Below, piece after piece: positions 17,613 through 25,711 of a DNA stretch of 64,000 nt. The translations under genes and the position numbers were made by a program. The DNA is taken from NCBI GenBank assembly GCA_964615975.1, contig CAZTTH010000008.1, positions 1-64,000 of the forward strand, given 5' to 3'. A model generated the notes under the pieces. It was not told the origin of the DNA. It made no database searches and saw only the letters and a program-made list of their open reading frames with translations. Each line of letters starts with the position of its first letter. Positions within the stretch are counted from its first letter, which is position 1. This stretch comes from CAZTTH01 sp964615975 (GTDB taxonomy: Bacteria; Verrucomicrobiota; Lentisphaeria; JABSQK01; JAJFLO01).

Positions 17613-19424
17613 ATGTCACGTTATATCATCGGCATCGATTTAGGCACAACCAATATCGCCATATCCTATCTGGATCTGGAATCCGACACGCCCACAGTGG
17701 AACTCTTTTCCGTCCCCCAACTGGTGGCGCCGGGAGAGATCGATGCGCTTCCACTGCTCCCCTCATTTCTCTATCTCCCGCCCGAGGCGGATGTGGAACG
17801 CGGCATTTATGATCTGCCGTGGGCAGAGAAACCCCAACATTGTGTTGGCACGTTGGCGCGCAAGAACGGGCCGCTGGCGCCCGGGAAGGTGATTGCTTCG
17901 GCCAAATCCTGGCTGTGCACACCGACCGTCGATCGGCTGGCGCCGATTCTGCCGTGGGGTCAACCTGCGACGGCAGGCAAGATCTCCCCGATTGACGCGA
18001 CCCGCTATTATCTCGAGCATCTCAAAGGCGCTTGGAACCAGCATTTTGCCATGGACGATTCCACCCTCGCATTTGAACAGCAAAAAATCATTGTCACCGT
18101 GCCCGCCTCCTTCGATGCCGTGGCCCGGGAATTGACGGTCAAGGCGGCGGAACTGGCAGGATTGACAATTAATTTGCTTGAAGAACCACAGGCGGCGTTT
18201 TACGCCTGGCTGCATGAGCATGAGAAGAATTGGCGCAAGATGGTGGCGATCGGCAAGCGCATACTGGTCTGCGATATCGGCGGCGGCACCACCGATTTCA
18301 GCTTGATTCAGGCGGTTGACGATAACGGCAGTGTCGGCCTTGAGCGGGTCGCGGTCGGCAATCACATCCTGCTAGGTGGGGACAACCTGGACCTGGCGCT
18401 GGCAGTCTATCTTTCCGAAAAACTCAAACGCGACAAGGGGATCAAGCTCGATCTCAATCAGTTCACCGCCATGACCCATTCCTGCCGAGAAGCCAAGGAG
18501 AAGCTGTTCTCGAGCGCTAAACCGAAACCGCAGAAAATCACCGTGCTGGGACGCGGCAGCAGTGTCATCGGCGGCACGATCACCACGGAACTTACCTTGG
18601 AGGAATTGACCACGGTGGTGCTGGAGGGATTTTTCCCCCCCTGCGAGCTAAGTGACCAACCGACAACACAAAAGCGACTGGGATTACGCGAATTCGGCTT
18701 GAATTACGAGTCCGATCCGGTGATAACCAAGCATTTGGCGGCGTTTCTTTCCCGGCACTCAGACACGGCGGGGGCCGCCGGCCTGCCAGAGATGATCCTC
18801 TTCAACGGCGGCGTCACCAAAGCCGACAGCATCTGCCAGCGCATCATCGACAACCTGAGAAAATGGCATGGCAACTCTGAAGCCTCGGAAATCACCGTTC
18901 TCACCGGCACGGATCCCGACACGGCCGTGGCGATCGGCGCCTGCTGGTATGGTCATGTCAGTATTGGCAAAGGCATTCGCATCAAGGCCGGCAGCGCGTT
19001 CTCCTATTATGTCGGGGTGGAATCATCACAACCGGCAATACCCGGATTTCAACCGCCATTGCAGGGACTGTGCGTAGCGCCATTTGGCCTCGAAGAAGGC
19101 AGCACTGTCGATATTCCCTACACCGGCCTGGGCCTGGTGGTTGGTGAACGCACCGACTTCCAGTTCTTCGCCAGCACTGATCACAAGGAAGATCAATGCG
19201 GTACGATCATCGCCGATGTCGAAGAAGCCGGACTGCACACCCTGCCGGTGCTGACCGCCGAACTGCCGGCGGATGAAGCCACCATCCCTGCCGGCACCCT
19301 CCTGCCTATCCGCCTCAAGACCGTGCTCACCGAAATCGGCACTCTGCAGCTCTGGTGCCTGGAAGAAAACGGCGACCGCCAGTGGCAGCTCGAATACGAA
19401 CTCCGCGCCCGCGACGCGGATTAG
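17613..19424 (+). CDS. Hsp70 family chaperone (DnaK-like, divergent)
   Basis: This 603-aa protein has the actin-type ATPase motifs of Hsp70: IGIDLGTTNIAISYLD (phosphate 1, residues about 6-21), ILVCDIGGGTTDFSLI (phosphate 2) and ILFNGGVTKADSICQRI (adenosine). It differs from DnaK by an insertion around residues 30-75 and a shorter substrate-binding end. It belongs to the Hsp70 group paired with DUF2760 proteins. In other genomes a second, larger Hsp70 often follows; none does here. Client and function are unknown. Confidence 0.88.
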   Translation: MSRYIIGIDLGTTNIAISYLDLESDTPTVELFSVPQLVAPGEIDALPLLPSFLYLPPEADVERGIYDLPWAEKPQHCVGTLARKNGPLAPGKVIASAKSWLCTPTVDRLAPILPWGQPATAGKISPIDATRYYLEHLKGAWNQHFAMDDSTLAFEQQKIIVTVPASFDAVARELTVKAAELAGLTINLLEEPQAAFYAWLHEHEKNWRKMVAIGKRILVCDIGGGTTDFSLIQAVDDNGSVGLERVAVGNHILLGGDNLDLALAVYLSEKLKRDKGIKLDLNQFTAMTHSCREAKEKLFSSAKPKPQKITVLGRGSSVIGGTITTELTLEELTTVVLEGFFPPCELSDQPTTQKRLGLREFGLNYESDPVITKHLAAFLSRHSDTAGAAGLPEMILFNGGVTKADSICQRIIDNLRKWHGNSEASEITVLTGTDPDTAVAIGACWYGHVSIGKGIRIKAGSAFSYYVGVESSQPAIPGFQPPLQGLCVAPFGLEEGSTVDIPYTGLGLVVGERTDFQFFASTDHKEDQCGTIIADVEEAGLHTLPVLTAELPADEATIPAGTLLPIRLKTVLTEIGTLQLWCLEENGDRQWQLEYELRARDAD

Positions 19425-19602
19425 AGTGGATGCAGTTCACCGTTTGGAACAACGCTATCTGGATCACCCAGGATGAAATTTTAATCCATCCAAAAATTTG
19501 CTTGGAAAATGATAATTTTGCCGTCACCATCTGACTACCATAACAGATATACTGCACATGAATGATGGCTATTCATCTTCCCGTCAGGTTGGGCAAGGCA
19601 GC

Positions 19603-21675
19603 TTAAGCTCGTAAGTCATCCAGGAATTCTGAGGCTGGTTCAATGCCTGTGACCAGTAAATGATCCCTTGCCCGTGTACAAGCGACATAAAGCAAGTGAC
19701 GTTCAGTGTCGTAGACCTCTTGCAAATCGGCATCGTCACCGACTGTTTCAATACGTTCCTGTAAGGGGATAATCTCGTCATCACAGGATATCACGGCCAC
19801 GGCGCGGAATTCAAGCCCCTTGGCCAGGTGCATGGTGCAGATCGATACATGACCACTGCTCGTCTCGACATGGTCATCGAGGATATTGAATGGCAAACCC
19901 GACTCCTTGACTGCATCTTGAGCTCGTTCCAGTTGCCCTGGTGAACGCACGAAGACGCCGAATTCATGGGGTAGGAGACCGGCTTTCGTGAGCTCGGCAA
20001 TCCATGTACCAACAGAACTTATTTCGTCATTTTCACTCTTGAACACGCGAATGTCGGGTAATGGACCATTGAAGATCGAAATTGTATCGCTCCGATCTTC
20101 TCGATTGCCGTCCACATCAGTAACTTCCGGACCAAGCAGACGATCAGCTTGCTGGCGGATTTGATGGGATGTGCGATAATTGATTCGCAGCGTGCGGGAA
20201 CGACCGCGGATATCAACACCGAGTGATTTCCAGGAGAAGGGTTGTTGGAAAATACGCTGACCAAGATCACCGGCAAAGAATAAAGCGTTGGAGCGCTCAC
20301 CACCAAGCACGGCAAGGAAGCGGAGTTGTGAAACACTGAGATCCTGTGCCTCGTCAACAACTACAAAATCGAAGGGTAGCTTTTTGCTTTCCACCAATGT
20401 GGACGACAAGGCAGTGAAAATCCCCGCATGAGTGGATAACTTCCGCTCTTTCAATCCACTGCTGACCTGCTCAAAGATAGACCAGAGTACCACTCGTCGC
20501 TTTTCGGGCAGCCGGGTTTTGCGGCCAAGGCGGGCTACATCGCGGTAAGACTCCCATGTTTCCAATTGCCACGCATCGACGACTTGTTCCCATTCGGTAA
20601 CCAGGAAATGCAGACTGAACTTGTGATCTCCCACCACTTTCGCCGCGACATTGAGCAATTCCCGCACGATATCACGAGTGGCCAGGTTCACCTTGCCACA
20701 TTGTGATTTAAAGAGTCGGAGACCGATGGCATTCAGGGAGTAAACTTCAATGCGTTCGACAAGACGCGGTTCGTTGCCGACCAATCGTTTTAGCTTGGTA
20801 CGAAGCGCATTTGCCAGCGTGTCGGAAAAGGTTGTGAGCAGGATGCGGGCATCGGGATAGGCGCGGGCCAGATACACTGCCCGATGCAACGCCACAATCG
20901 TCTTTCCGGTTCCAGCCGATCCTGAAACACGGGATGGTCCATTTTGGTCGCGTTCCACCCATTGACGCTGTTCGGGATGGAGAAAAACAGTCCACTTCTC
21001 CCAGGGGAAATCGAGAGCACATTGAAGCTCTTCGATATTGTTCATCACCCGGAAGCGGCGTTGCGCATCGGGGTGATCAAACGGACTTGCAATCGGCATG
21101 GCCGGTTGAATCACTCGCGGTTTGCCACCGGTGGCAAGTTCCAGGAGCGCTTCAGCCGCTTCCCCGGGCAGACGTTCCGCTAACAATAACAGGCTGTCTT
21201 CATTAACCTGGCGCACATCATTCAACCATTCTGCCGGCACGCCATAGCCAAGCAGTTCTTCATCGGAATTGGCGGTAAACAGGGGTGGTTTCGGTAGCGC
21301 CGGCAATTCCTGTTGCACATACACTGGTACATAGACCTCCTTCACCGTCTCGCGAATTTCCACGAGCTGAGCCGCCCCCGTCTTGGGATGCGTTTCCAGT
21401 TTCCGGCGTTGCGCCCAATTATAGGCTTTATCGTGGTGATCGACATAACAGAGCATCAAACTGGTACCGGTTTTGTGAACGATGAGCCGAATATCACTGG
21501 TTGCTCGAATCGACCAGAAGTTGGCATCTTTGGCGCCCTCAATACGATGGCATTGCATCCCGGGATTGAGGGGATTCATCTGCAGGTCAAATGCCGTTGT
21601 CTTGACCGCTTTCTGCTCATCGCCGGTCAGGCGTGCAAGGCTATCGGTGAAGGTGGCGGCAATGCGGAAGTTCAT
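19603..21675 (-). CDS. RelE-like domain fused to UvrD/Rep-type DNA helicase
   Basis: This 690-aa fusion has a ParE/RelE-fold segment at residues 1-95 (MNFRIAATFTDSLARL, then FWSIRATSDIRLIVHKTG and YVDHHDKAYNWAQRR). A linker follows, then a superfamily 1 helicase: GSAGTGKTIVALHRA (Walker A, 252-266), FVVVDEAQDLS (Walker B), INYRTSHQIRQQ (motif IV), CTMHLAKGLEFRAVAV (motif V) and LLYVACTRARDHL (motif VI). Similar RelE-helicase fusions occur in accessory DNA. A defence or DNA-processing role is inferred, and whether the RelE part cleaves RNA is unknown. A decayed homologous N-terminus lies at 23757-23938. Confidence 0.88.
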   Translation of the reverse strand: MNFRIAATFTDSLARLTGDEQKAVKTTAFDLQMNPLNPGMQCHRIEGAKDANFWSIRATSDIRLIVHKTGTSLMLCYVDHHDKAYNWAQRRKLETHPKTGAAQLVEIRETVKEVYVPVYVQQELPALPKPPLFTANSDEELLGYGVPAEWLNDVRQVNEDSLLLLAERLPGEAAEALLELATGGKPRVIQPAMPIASPFDHPDAQRRFRVMNNIEELQCALDFPWEKWTVFLHPEQRQWVERDQNGPSRVSGSAGTGKTIVALHRAVYLARAYPDARILLTTFSDTLANALRTKLKRLVGNEPRLVERIEVYSLNAIGLRLFKSQCGKVNLATRDIVRELLNVAAKVVGDHKFSLHFLVTEWEQVVDAWQLETWESYRDVARLGRKTRLPEKRRVVLWSIFEQVSSGLKERKLSTHAGIFTALSSTLVESKKLPFDFVVVDEAQDLSVSQLRFLAVLGGERSNALFFAGDLGQRIFQQPFSWKSLGVDIRGRSRTLRINYRTSHQIRQQADRLLGPEVTDVDGNREDRSDTISIFNGPLPDIRVFKSENDEISSVGTWIAELTKAGLLPHEFGVFVRSPGQLERAQDAVKESGLPFNILDDHVETSSGHVSICTMHLAKGLEFRAVAVISCDDEIIPLQERIETVGDDADLQEVYDTERHLLYVACTRARDHLLVTGIEPASEFLDDLRA

Positions 21676-21745
21676 GAACTTTCCTCACCCGTCACTTACA
21701 ATCGTTTTCAGTTTTCATCTCAGGATATCCTCGATATAACTCGGA

Positions 21746-22174
21746 TCATTTAGCATAATGGCATTCCATAACAGTATCGGCGATCAGTTGTGCTATAGTC
21801 AGATTATCTTGATGAGAAATCCCATGAATTCCGCTATGAGACGGATCATTGTCTTCAGGTTCATGAATGAACTGCAACTGACGCGAATCATTCGATTCAT
21901 TTTTTACAAAATTCCTGGTGTTTCCAACATTCACCACTGCAAACATACCCGTTGATGCCACATTGAATTTTTTAGCAAAAATTCGTCTTACTTCTTCAAT
22001 TTCTTGAACACGAGAAGTTTTCTTGAGATATTCCAGCCAATTCACGGACAGATAAGTTTCATCATCTCGAAGCATGAATGAGGCACCGGTTGGTAGTCCA
22101 GTGGAAGGTGAAAGACTCCGAGGTTTACAATATCTTGAAACGTGATCGGAATCCTGGATAATGTCATTTCTCAT
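21746..22174 (-). CDS. Unrecognised protein, third gene of the TIGR04255 cassette
   Basis: This 142-aa protein carries no named domain I can assign. It has a conserved-looking core HVSRYCKPRSLSPSTGLPTG then FMLRDDETYLSVNWLEYL (residues about 11-50), which recurs in small proteins encoded beside TIGR04255-type genes. The C-terminus has GIHGISHQDNLTIAQLIA with histidines. Its start overlaps the upstream gene by 11 bp, so translation is coupled. No signal peptide or membrane helix is seen. Confidence 0.7.
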   Translation of the reverse strand: MRNDIIQDSDHVSRYCKPRSLSPSTGLPTGASFMLRDDETYLSVNWLEYLKKTSRVQEIEEVRRIFAKKFNVASTGMFAVVNVGNTRNFVKNESNDSRQLQFIHEPEDNDPSHSGIHGISHQDNLTIAQLIADTVMECHYAK

Positions 22175-22880
22175 TGATCGTCGTCCATCGTTCTGTATTG
22201 AAGGGCGTTATGAGTTGACGAAAATCTTTCATGCCACATTTTCCTGAATTCCTAATTATTCCGTCCTGAGACGGAGAAAATATCAAATAATTAAGGTTAT
22301 AATCCGAAAGAAACTCAATGGTCAGATTTCGGGATTTATCTTTGCGCCATTGACAGATAATTGTCCCATTAGGGGATGCCATAATGTCAGGATGACAAAG
22401 GTCTTTATTCTGGGATAAAAATCGCAAGCAAGCGCCGACAGATGTTGCACTTAATTTCGTTTCCTCTAGATCTTCGGCGAGAAGGTCATTCAATTCTGTA
22501 ATGCGAGCCAGCACTTCATCTTTCTTTAACAGTGTTCGGCTTGAAAGGCGAAAGTCTATTAATGTTGCTCGAACTTTGTCATATTCTGACCTTATATCTC
22601 CTAAAATAGCCATGGAAGTATTTTCCGAGGATTCGATTTCAGCTATGATTGCTTTGTCCTCTGGGCAAACACTCAAATAGATCATGGGTGTAAAATAATT
22701 CCGCGGTTTGATAGATGAGAACGAGGTTTTGGGGTTGAGAGATGATTCCCACTGGGCAAGAATTGAATAATCCGTTTGTCTTCGAGATAACAACAATGAT
22801 TGTACTTGATATTCATCTTGATCGAATAGTGCTTCGCGGGTTAAGTCAAAATCATCCTTGTATGCGACTGCGGCAGTCAT
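22164..22880 (-). CDS. Unrecognised protein, second gene of the TIGR04255 cassette
   Basis: This 238-aa soluble protein has no named domain I recognise. Residues about 165-205 (DIMASPNGTIICQWRKDKSRNL then IEFLSDYNLNYLIF) form a beta-hairpin pattern of the 'DGxIxxxW' kind seen in small proteins neighbouring TIGR04255 genes. The first half is helical and charged (KVRATLIDFRLSSRTLLKK). It overlaps the TIGR04255 gene by 4 bp upstream and the third gene by 11 bp downstream. Confidence 0.7.
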   Translation of the reverse strand: MTAAVAYKDDFDLTREALFDQDEYQVQSLLLSRRQTDYSILAQWESSLNPKTSFSSIKPRNYFTPMIYLSVCPEDKAIIAEIESSENTSMAILGDIRSEYDKVRATLIDFRLSSRTLLKKDEVLARITELNDLLAEDLEETKLSATSVGACLRFLSQNKDLCHPDIMASPNGTIICQWRKDKSRNLTIEFLSDYNLNYLIFSPSQDGIIRNSGKCGMKDFRQLITPFNTERWTTINEK

Positions 22881-23671
22881 TTATCCTTCCTCCCCCAGAA
22901 TTTTTTTTGGATATTAATATCAGTAAAATCGCAAAATCCATAAACAATCCATTCATGCGCCAGGTCAAACCACTCCTCCATACGCTTATAACTGACGTCT
23001 CCACCCAAACCTTTAGCTGATAATTCGAGAATGTAAATAGGACTACCGTCCGTTTGTCTTTGACTAAAGCTCAAGCTTACCGTCAGTCGTCCAAAATCTT
23101 CAGGTAATGTAAAGATACCTCTCCATGCGTTTGATTCTGGTCCCGGCAGGAATCGGTCTTCATTTCGCCAAATCAAATCGGGGGCGAAATTTCCAACTTC
23201 TGCCGGCGTTTGCCATATGTCACCTATAGGTATGTGGTTGATGTAAGACAGTTCGCATTTCTGAATGTTGGGCTTGGGTATTTCTTGTTCGGAGAGAAAG
23301 GTACAAAATTCCTTAAGTTGATTCCAAAATTCGTTAATGACATTGGAATATCGCGGATAGGTTTCGTCACCTGTGATCCGCCGCCAATTAAACACGAAAC
23401 AATTTCTCTGAATTTGGATCAGCGATGTTTGGGTTGAGTTCAATAACCAAACACGCGGCCATGGCAGATCGTTCTCTGGGTCTAATGGTAAAAGTGGTTG
23501 TGCATGTTCACAATGGGGATATCGCTCCTGAATTCTATCCCAATAACGTCCAATATGAGGAAGTTTGAATCCCGCCAATGATTTAAAATAAACACCAGCC
23601 ACCACCTCATTGATAGGCGGAGTTTCAAAATCCGGTAATTGTGTTTGTATGTCTTTTTTGTTTTTCTTCAT
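22877..23671 (-). CDS. TIGR04255 family protein
   Basis: This 264-aa protein has the family N-terminus PPINEVVAGVYFKSLAGF and LPHIGRYWDRIQERYP (residues about 17-50). The centre has FVFNWRR and NVINEFWNQLKEFC, and the C-terminus has LAHEWIVYGFCDFT. The family is sporadically distributed and has no established function. It leads a three-gene operon with overlapping stops and starts, lying between a helicase and an AlbA_2 gene in a defence island, so a defence role is a reasonable but untested inference. Confidence 0.8.
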   Translation of the reverse strand: MKKNKKDIQTQLPDFETPPINEVVAGVYFKSLAGFKLPHIGRYWDRIQERYPHCEHAQPLLPLDPENDLPWPRVWLLNSTQTSLIQIQRNCFVFNWRRITGDETYPRYSNVINEFWNQLKEFCTFLSEQEIPKPNIQKCELSYINHIPIGDIWQTPAEVGNFAPDLIWRNEDRFLPGPESNAWRGIFTLPEDFGRLTVSLSFSQRQTDGSPIYILELSAKGLGGDVSYKRMEEWFDLAHEWIVYGFCDFTDINIQKKFWGRKDK

Positions 23672-23756
23672 TGATTTATCCTTATGTTTTTGGGTCTAAC
23701 CAATTTCATATATAACATTAACAAAATTAAGATAGACAATTCAATCCGTCTGAGGT

Positions 23757-23938
23757 CTGTATTTTACCCACACTGACCAAAATCACCTGTCCTTTGCCCT
23801 GTCGAGTTTATAGAAGATCAGTGCCAATCTTGCCAGGTTAACCTGCAAATCAAATGCTGTCGTCTGAACTGCTTTCTGCTCATCGCCAGTCAGGCGTGCA
23901 AGGCTATCGGTGAAGGTGGCGGCGATACGGAATTCCAT
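23757..23938 (-). pseudogene. Decayed N-terminus of a RelE-like/helicase homologue
   Basis: From the ATG at 23936-23938 the minus strand reads MEFRIAATFTDSLARL, then DLQVNLARLALIFYKLDRAKDR, a stop, and FWSVWVKY, matching the RelE-like N-terminus of the fusion at 19603-21675. The first 96 bases agree at about 84 positions with 21580-21675; similarity then drops while still following the family pattern. It is thus a fragment of a related gene, not an exact copy. The remainder of the gap 23672-24055 is AT-rich and empty. Confidence 0.8.
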
Positions 23939-24055
23939 TTCTTATTTCTAAACTTATTTATTTTATTTATAAATTTTTATTTTCAAAACAAGCGTTTTTG
24001 CAATGAGTTATGATTTTCTTATAAATATTTTTTTATTAAAATCGCTGTTTTATTT

Positions 24056-25711
24056 CTAAATAAGATGCCATTTCGGGTATTTTCGCGATCCTTCATTCCG
24101 GATTAAGTCCTCCCTTGCCATCGACTGAATCAGGTTAGTTACTTTGTTACGTTTCCGATCATCATCCAGGACATCAGATAATTTGCTGAATAAGAGCTTA
24201 TCGATATCCTGGCGTGTGGCATGGCCATACTTCCGAATGAATTCCAGAATCATCTGCTTGTAATGTGCATCGTCGAAAGCGCGGTTTTTTATATACTGTG
24301 CTTTATCTCCAGTGGCCGAGGCGATATGCGCTGCCACGTATAGATTGGGATAACGGCCTTCAATAAGTTTATCATTTCGTAGCATATTCGCTTCATCTTT
24401 GGATACTGCTTGTCGTTTCTGAATTCGGTCTAATAAAATCACTTTGCTCAGCGGCAAATCTTTCTGATCCATAAGCATGACGGTGTAATTAGGGTCAATC
24501 ACCTGGCCATGTATGGTTACGATTACTTTACCCGGTGTCGATAGATTGAAATCGGGTAACGGATAAAATCGCTTGCGTTGCTCCTGGAACATCCGTCGAA
24601 TGCCATATCCCATGGTATCGATCATATTCACATTCACCATGGCGTCTGCGAGAAAACGATTACGATAGCGCTCTGGGGTCTTTTCCCGCAACGTATAATC
24701 CTCAAGCCCACCTTCGAAAAAATCTCCCGCACTCTCAAATACCAAACGATCAGGTCGCTCCGCGACAATTATCCGCGCTTGCTGGCGGTAATCCTGATGG
24801 GCAATCGCATTATGCATTGCTTCCAGTACCACCCATTTTTCATACTTGGGGACTTCAAATGGAACCAGTTGACCGGGGACATCAAGCTTTTGCATGGTAT
24901 TACGAATCCGGGCATAACATTCACTGGTAGTCAGGAGAAATGGCGGACTGAAGTGTTCGTATGCCTGTTCCGTTCCTTCCAGTTTCCAGGTGATTTGCGC
25001 TACTGCCGGTTCCAGATGATAAGCCGCTTCTTCTCGCCCCAGCAACAGCAGACATGCACGGGTAATCGCGCCGTTCTTTGTCAATTTGGCTTTATCCAGC
25101 AATGTCGTATTCGACCATGAATCAATCTCTCCGGCAAAGTACTTGTTTCGATTTTTATCACGAAAGTTCCGCCGAGCCGCCACGATTGCCTCCGAATTCA
25201 AGTCGTCAATAGTGGCTTGTGAACAGATTTCTGCTGACCAATCATCAAGCACTGCTTGTGACCGAATCTGCTCCAACTCATGAAGACTTAAGGCGACCAG
25301 CGACTCCCCATCGCGACCATACCAATGCCCTTTGAAGGAGACCGGCAACCCGGGCGGCGCCGCGGGAACCTGAAACATAATGACCCGGCCAGCGGCATGA
25401 TACGCAATGTGAATATCGATAAAACTCATGCGATTGGTTTGATTGGCAATTTCATGTTTAAGGCTATTCAAATAGTCTGCTTTGTCGCGATAACGACTCC
25501 CACAAATGCTCCGATCATCATTGGCGATGCCGAACACCAGCCAGCCACAGGGTTGATGCTTGAGGTTTGCTTCATTCGCCAACGCTGAAAAATATTGCCC
25601 CAGTTTATCGAAGGAGAAATCATTTTTCGCTTCTTTGAACTCCACCCATTCCGTTTCATGGGGAAGCTGTCGTAGTTCATCAAGTTTATCAAGTAATTGC
25701 TGATTCGTCAT
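24056..25711 (-). CDS. AlbA_2/RecG-like ATP-binding protein
   Basis: This 551-aa protein has an N-terminal AlbA_2 (Schlafen-type) domain: ETEWVEFKEAKNDFSFDKLGQYFSALANEAN, then GWLVFGIAND (residues about 19-65) and GRDGESLVAL. The second half is a GHKL-type ATPase-like region (LEAMHNAIAHQDY, ERPDRLVFESAG, MGYGIRRMF), followed by a winged-helix C-terminus. Such proteins are often annotated as 'ATP-binding' or 'RecG-like' and are frequent near restriction systems. Its start overlaps the mod stop by 4 bp, so it is the last gene of the RM operon. The role is unknown. Confidence 0.85.
   Translation of the reverse strand: MTNQQLLDKLDELRQLPHETEWVEFKEAKNDFSFDKLGQYFSALANEANLKHQPCGWLVFGIANDDRSICGSRYRDKADYLNSLKHEIANQTNRMSFIDIHIAYHAAGRVIMFQVPAAPPGLPVSFKGHWYGRDGESLVALSLHELEQIRSQAVLDDWSAEICSQATIDDLNSEAIVAARRNFRDKNRNKYFAGEIDSWSNTTLLDKAKLTKNGAITRACLLLLGREEAAYHLEPAVAQITWKLEGTEQAYEHFSPPFLLTTSECYARIRNTMQKLDVPGQLVPFEVPKYEKWVVLEAMHNAIAHQDYRQQARIIVAERPDRLVFESAGDFFEGGLEDYTLREKTPERYRNRFLADAMVNVNMIDTMGYGIRRMFQEQRKRFYPLPDFNLSTPGKVIVTIHGQVIDPNYTVMLMDQKDLPLSKVILLDRIQKRQAVSKDEANMLRNDKLIEGRYPNLYVAAHIASATGDKAQYIKNRAFDDAHYKQMILEFIRKYGHATRQDIDKLLFSKLSDVLDDDRKRNKVTNLIQSMAREDLIRNEGSRKYPKWHLI

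Noticed and set aside
23672..24055. Possible integrase or attachment site near the TIGR04255 cassette
   Set aside because: No recombinase gene is found anywhere in the window, and the flanking similarity is a gene relic, not a short exact repeat.
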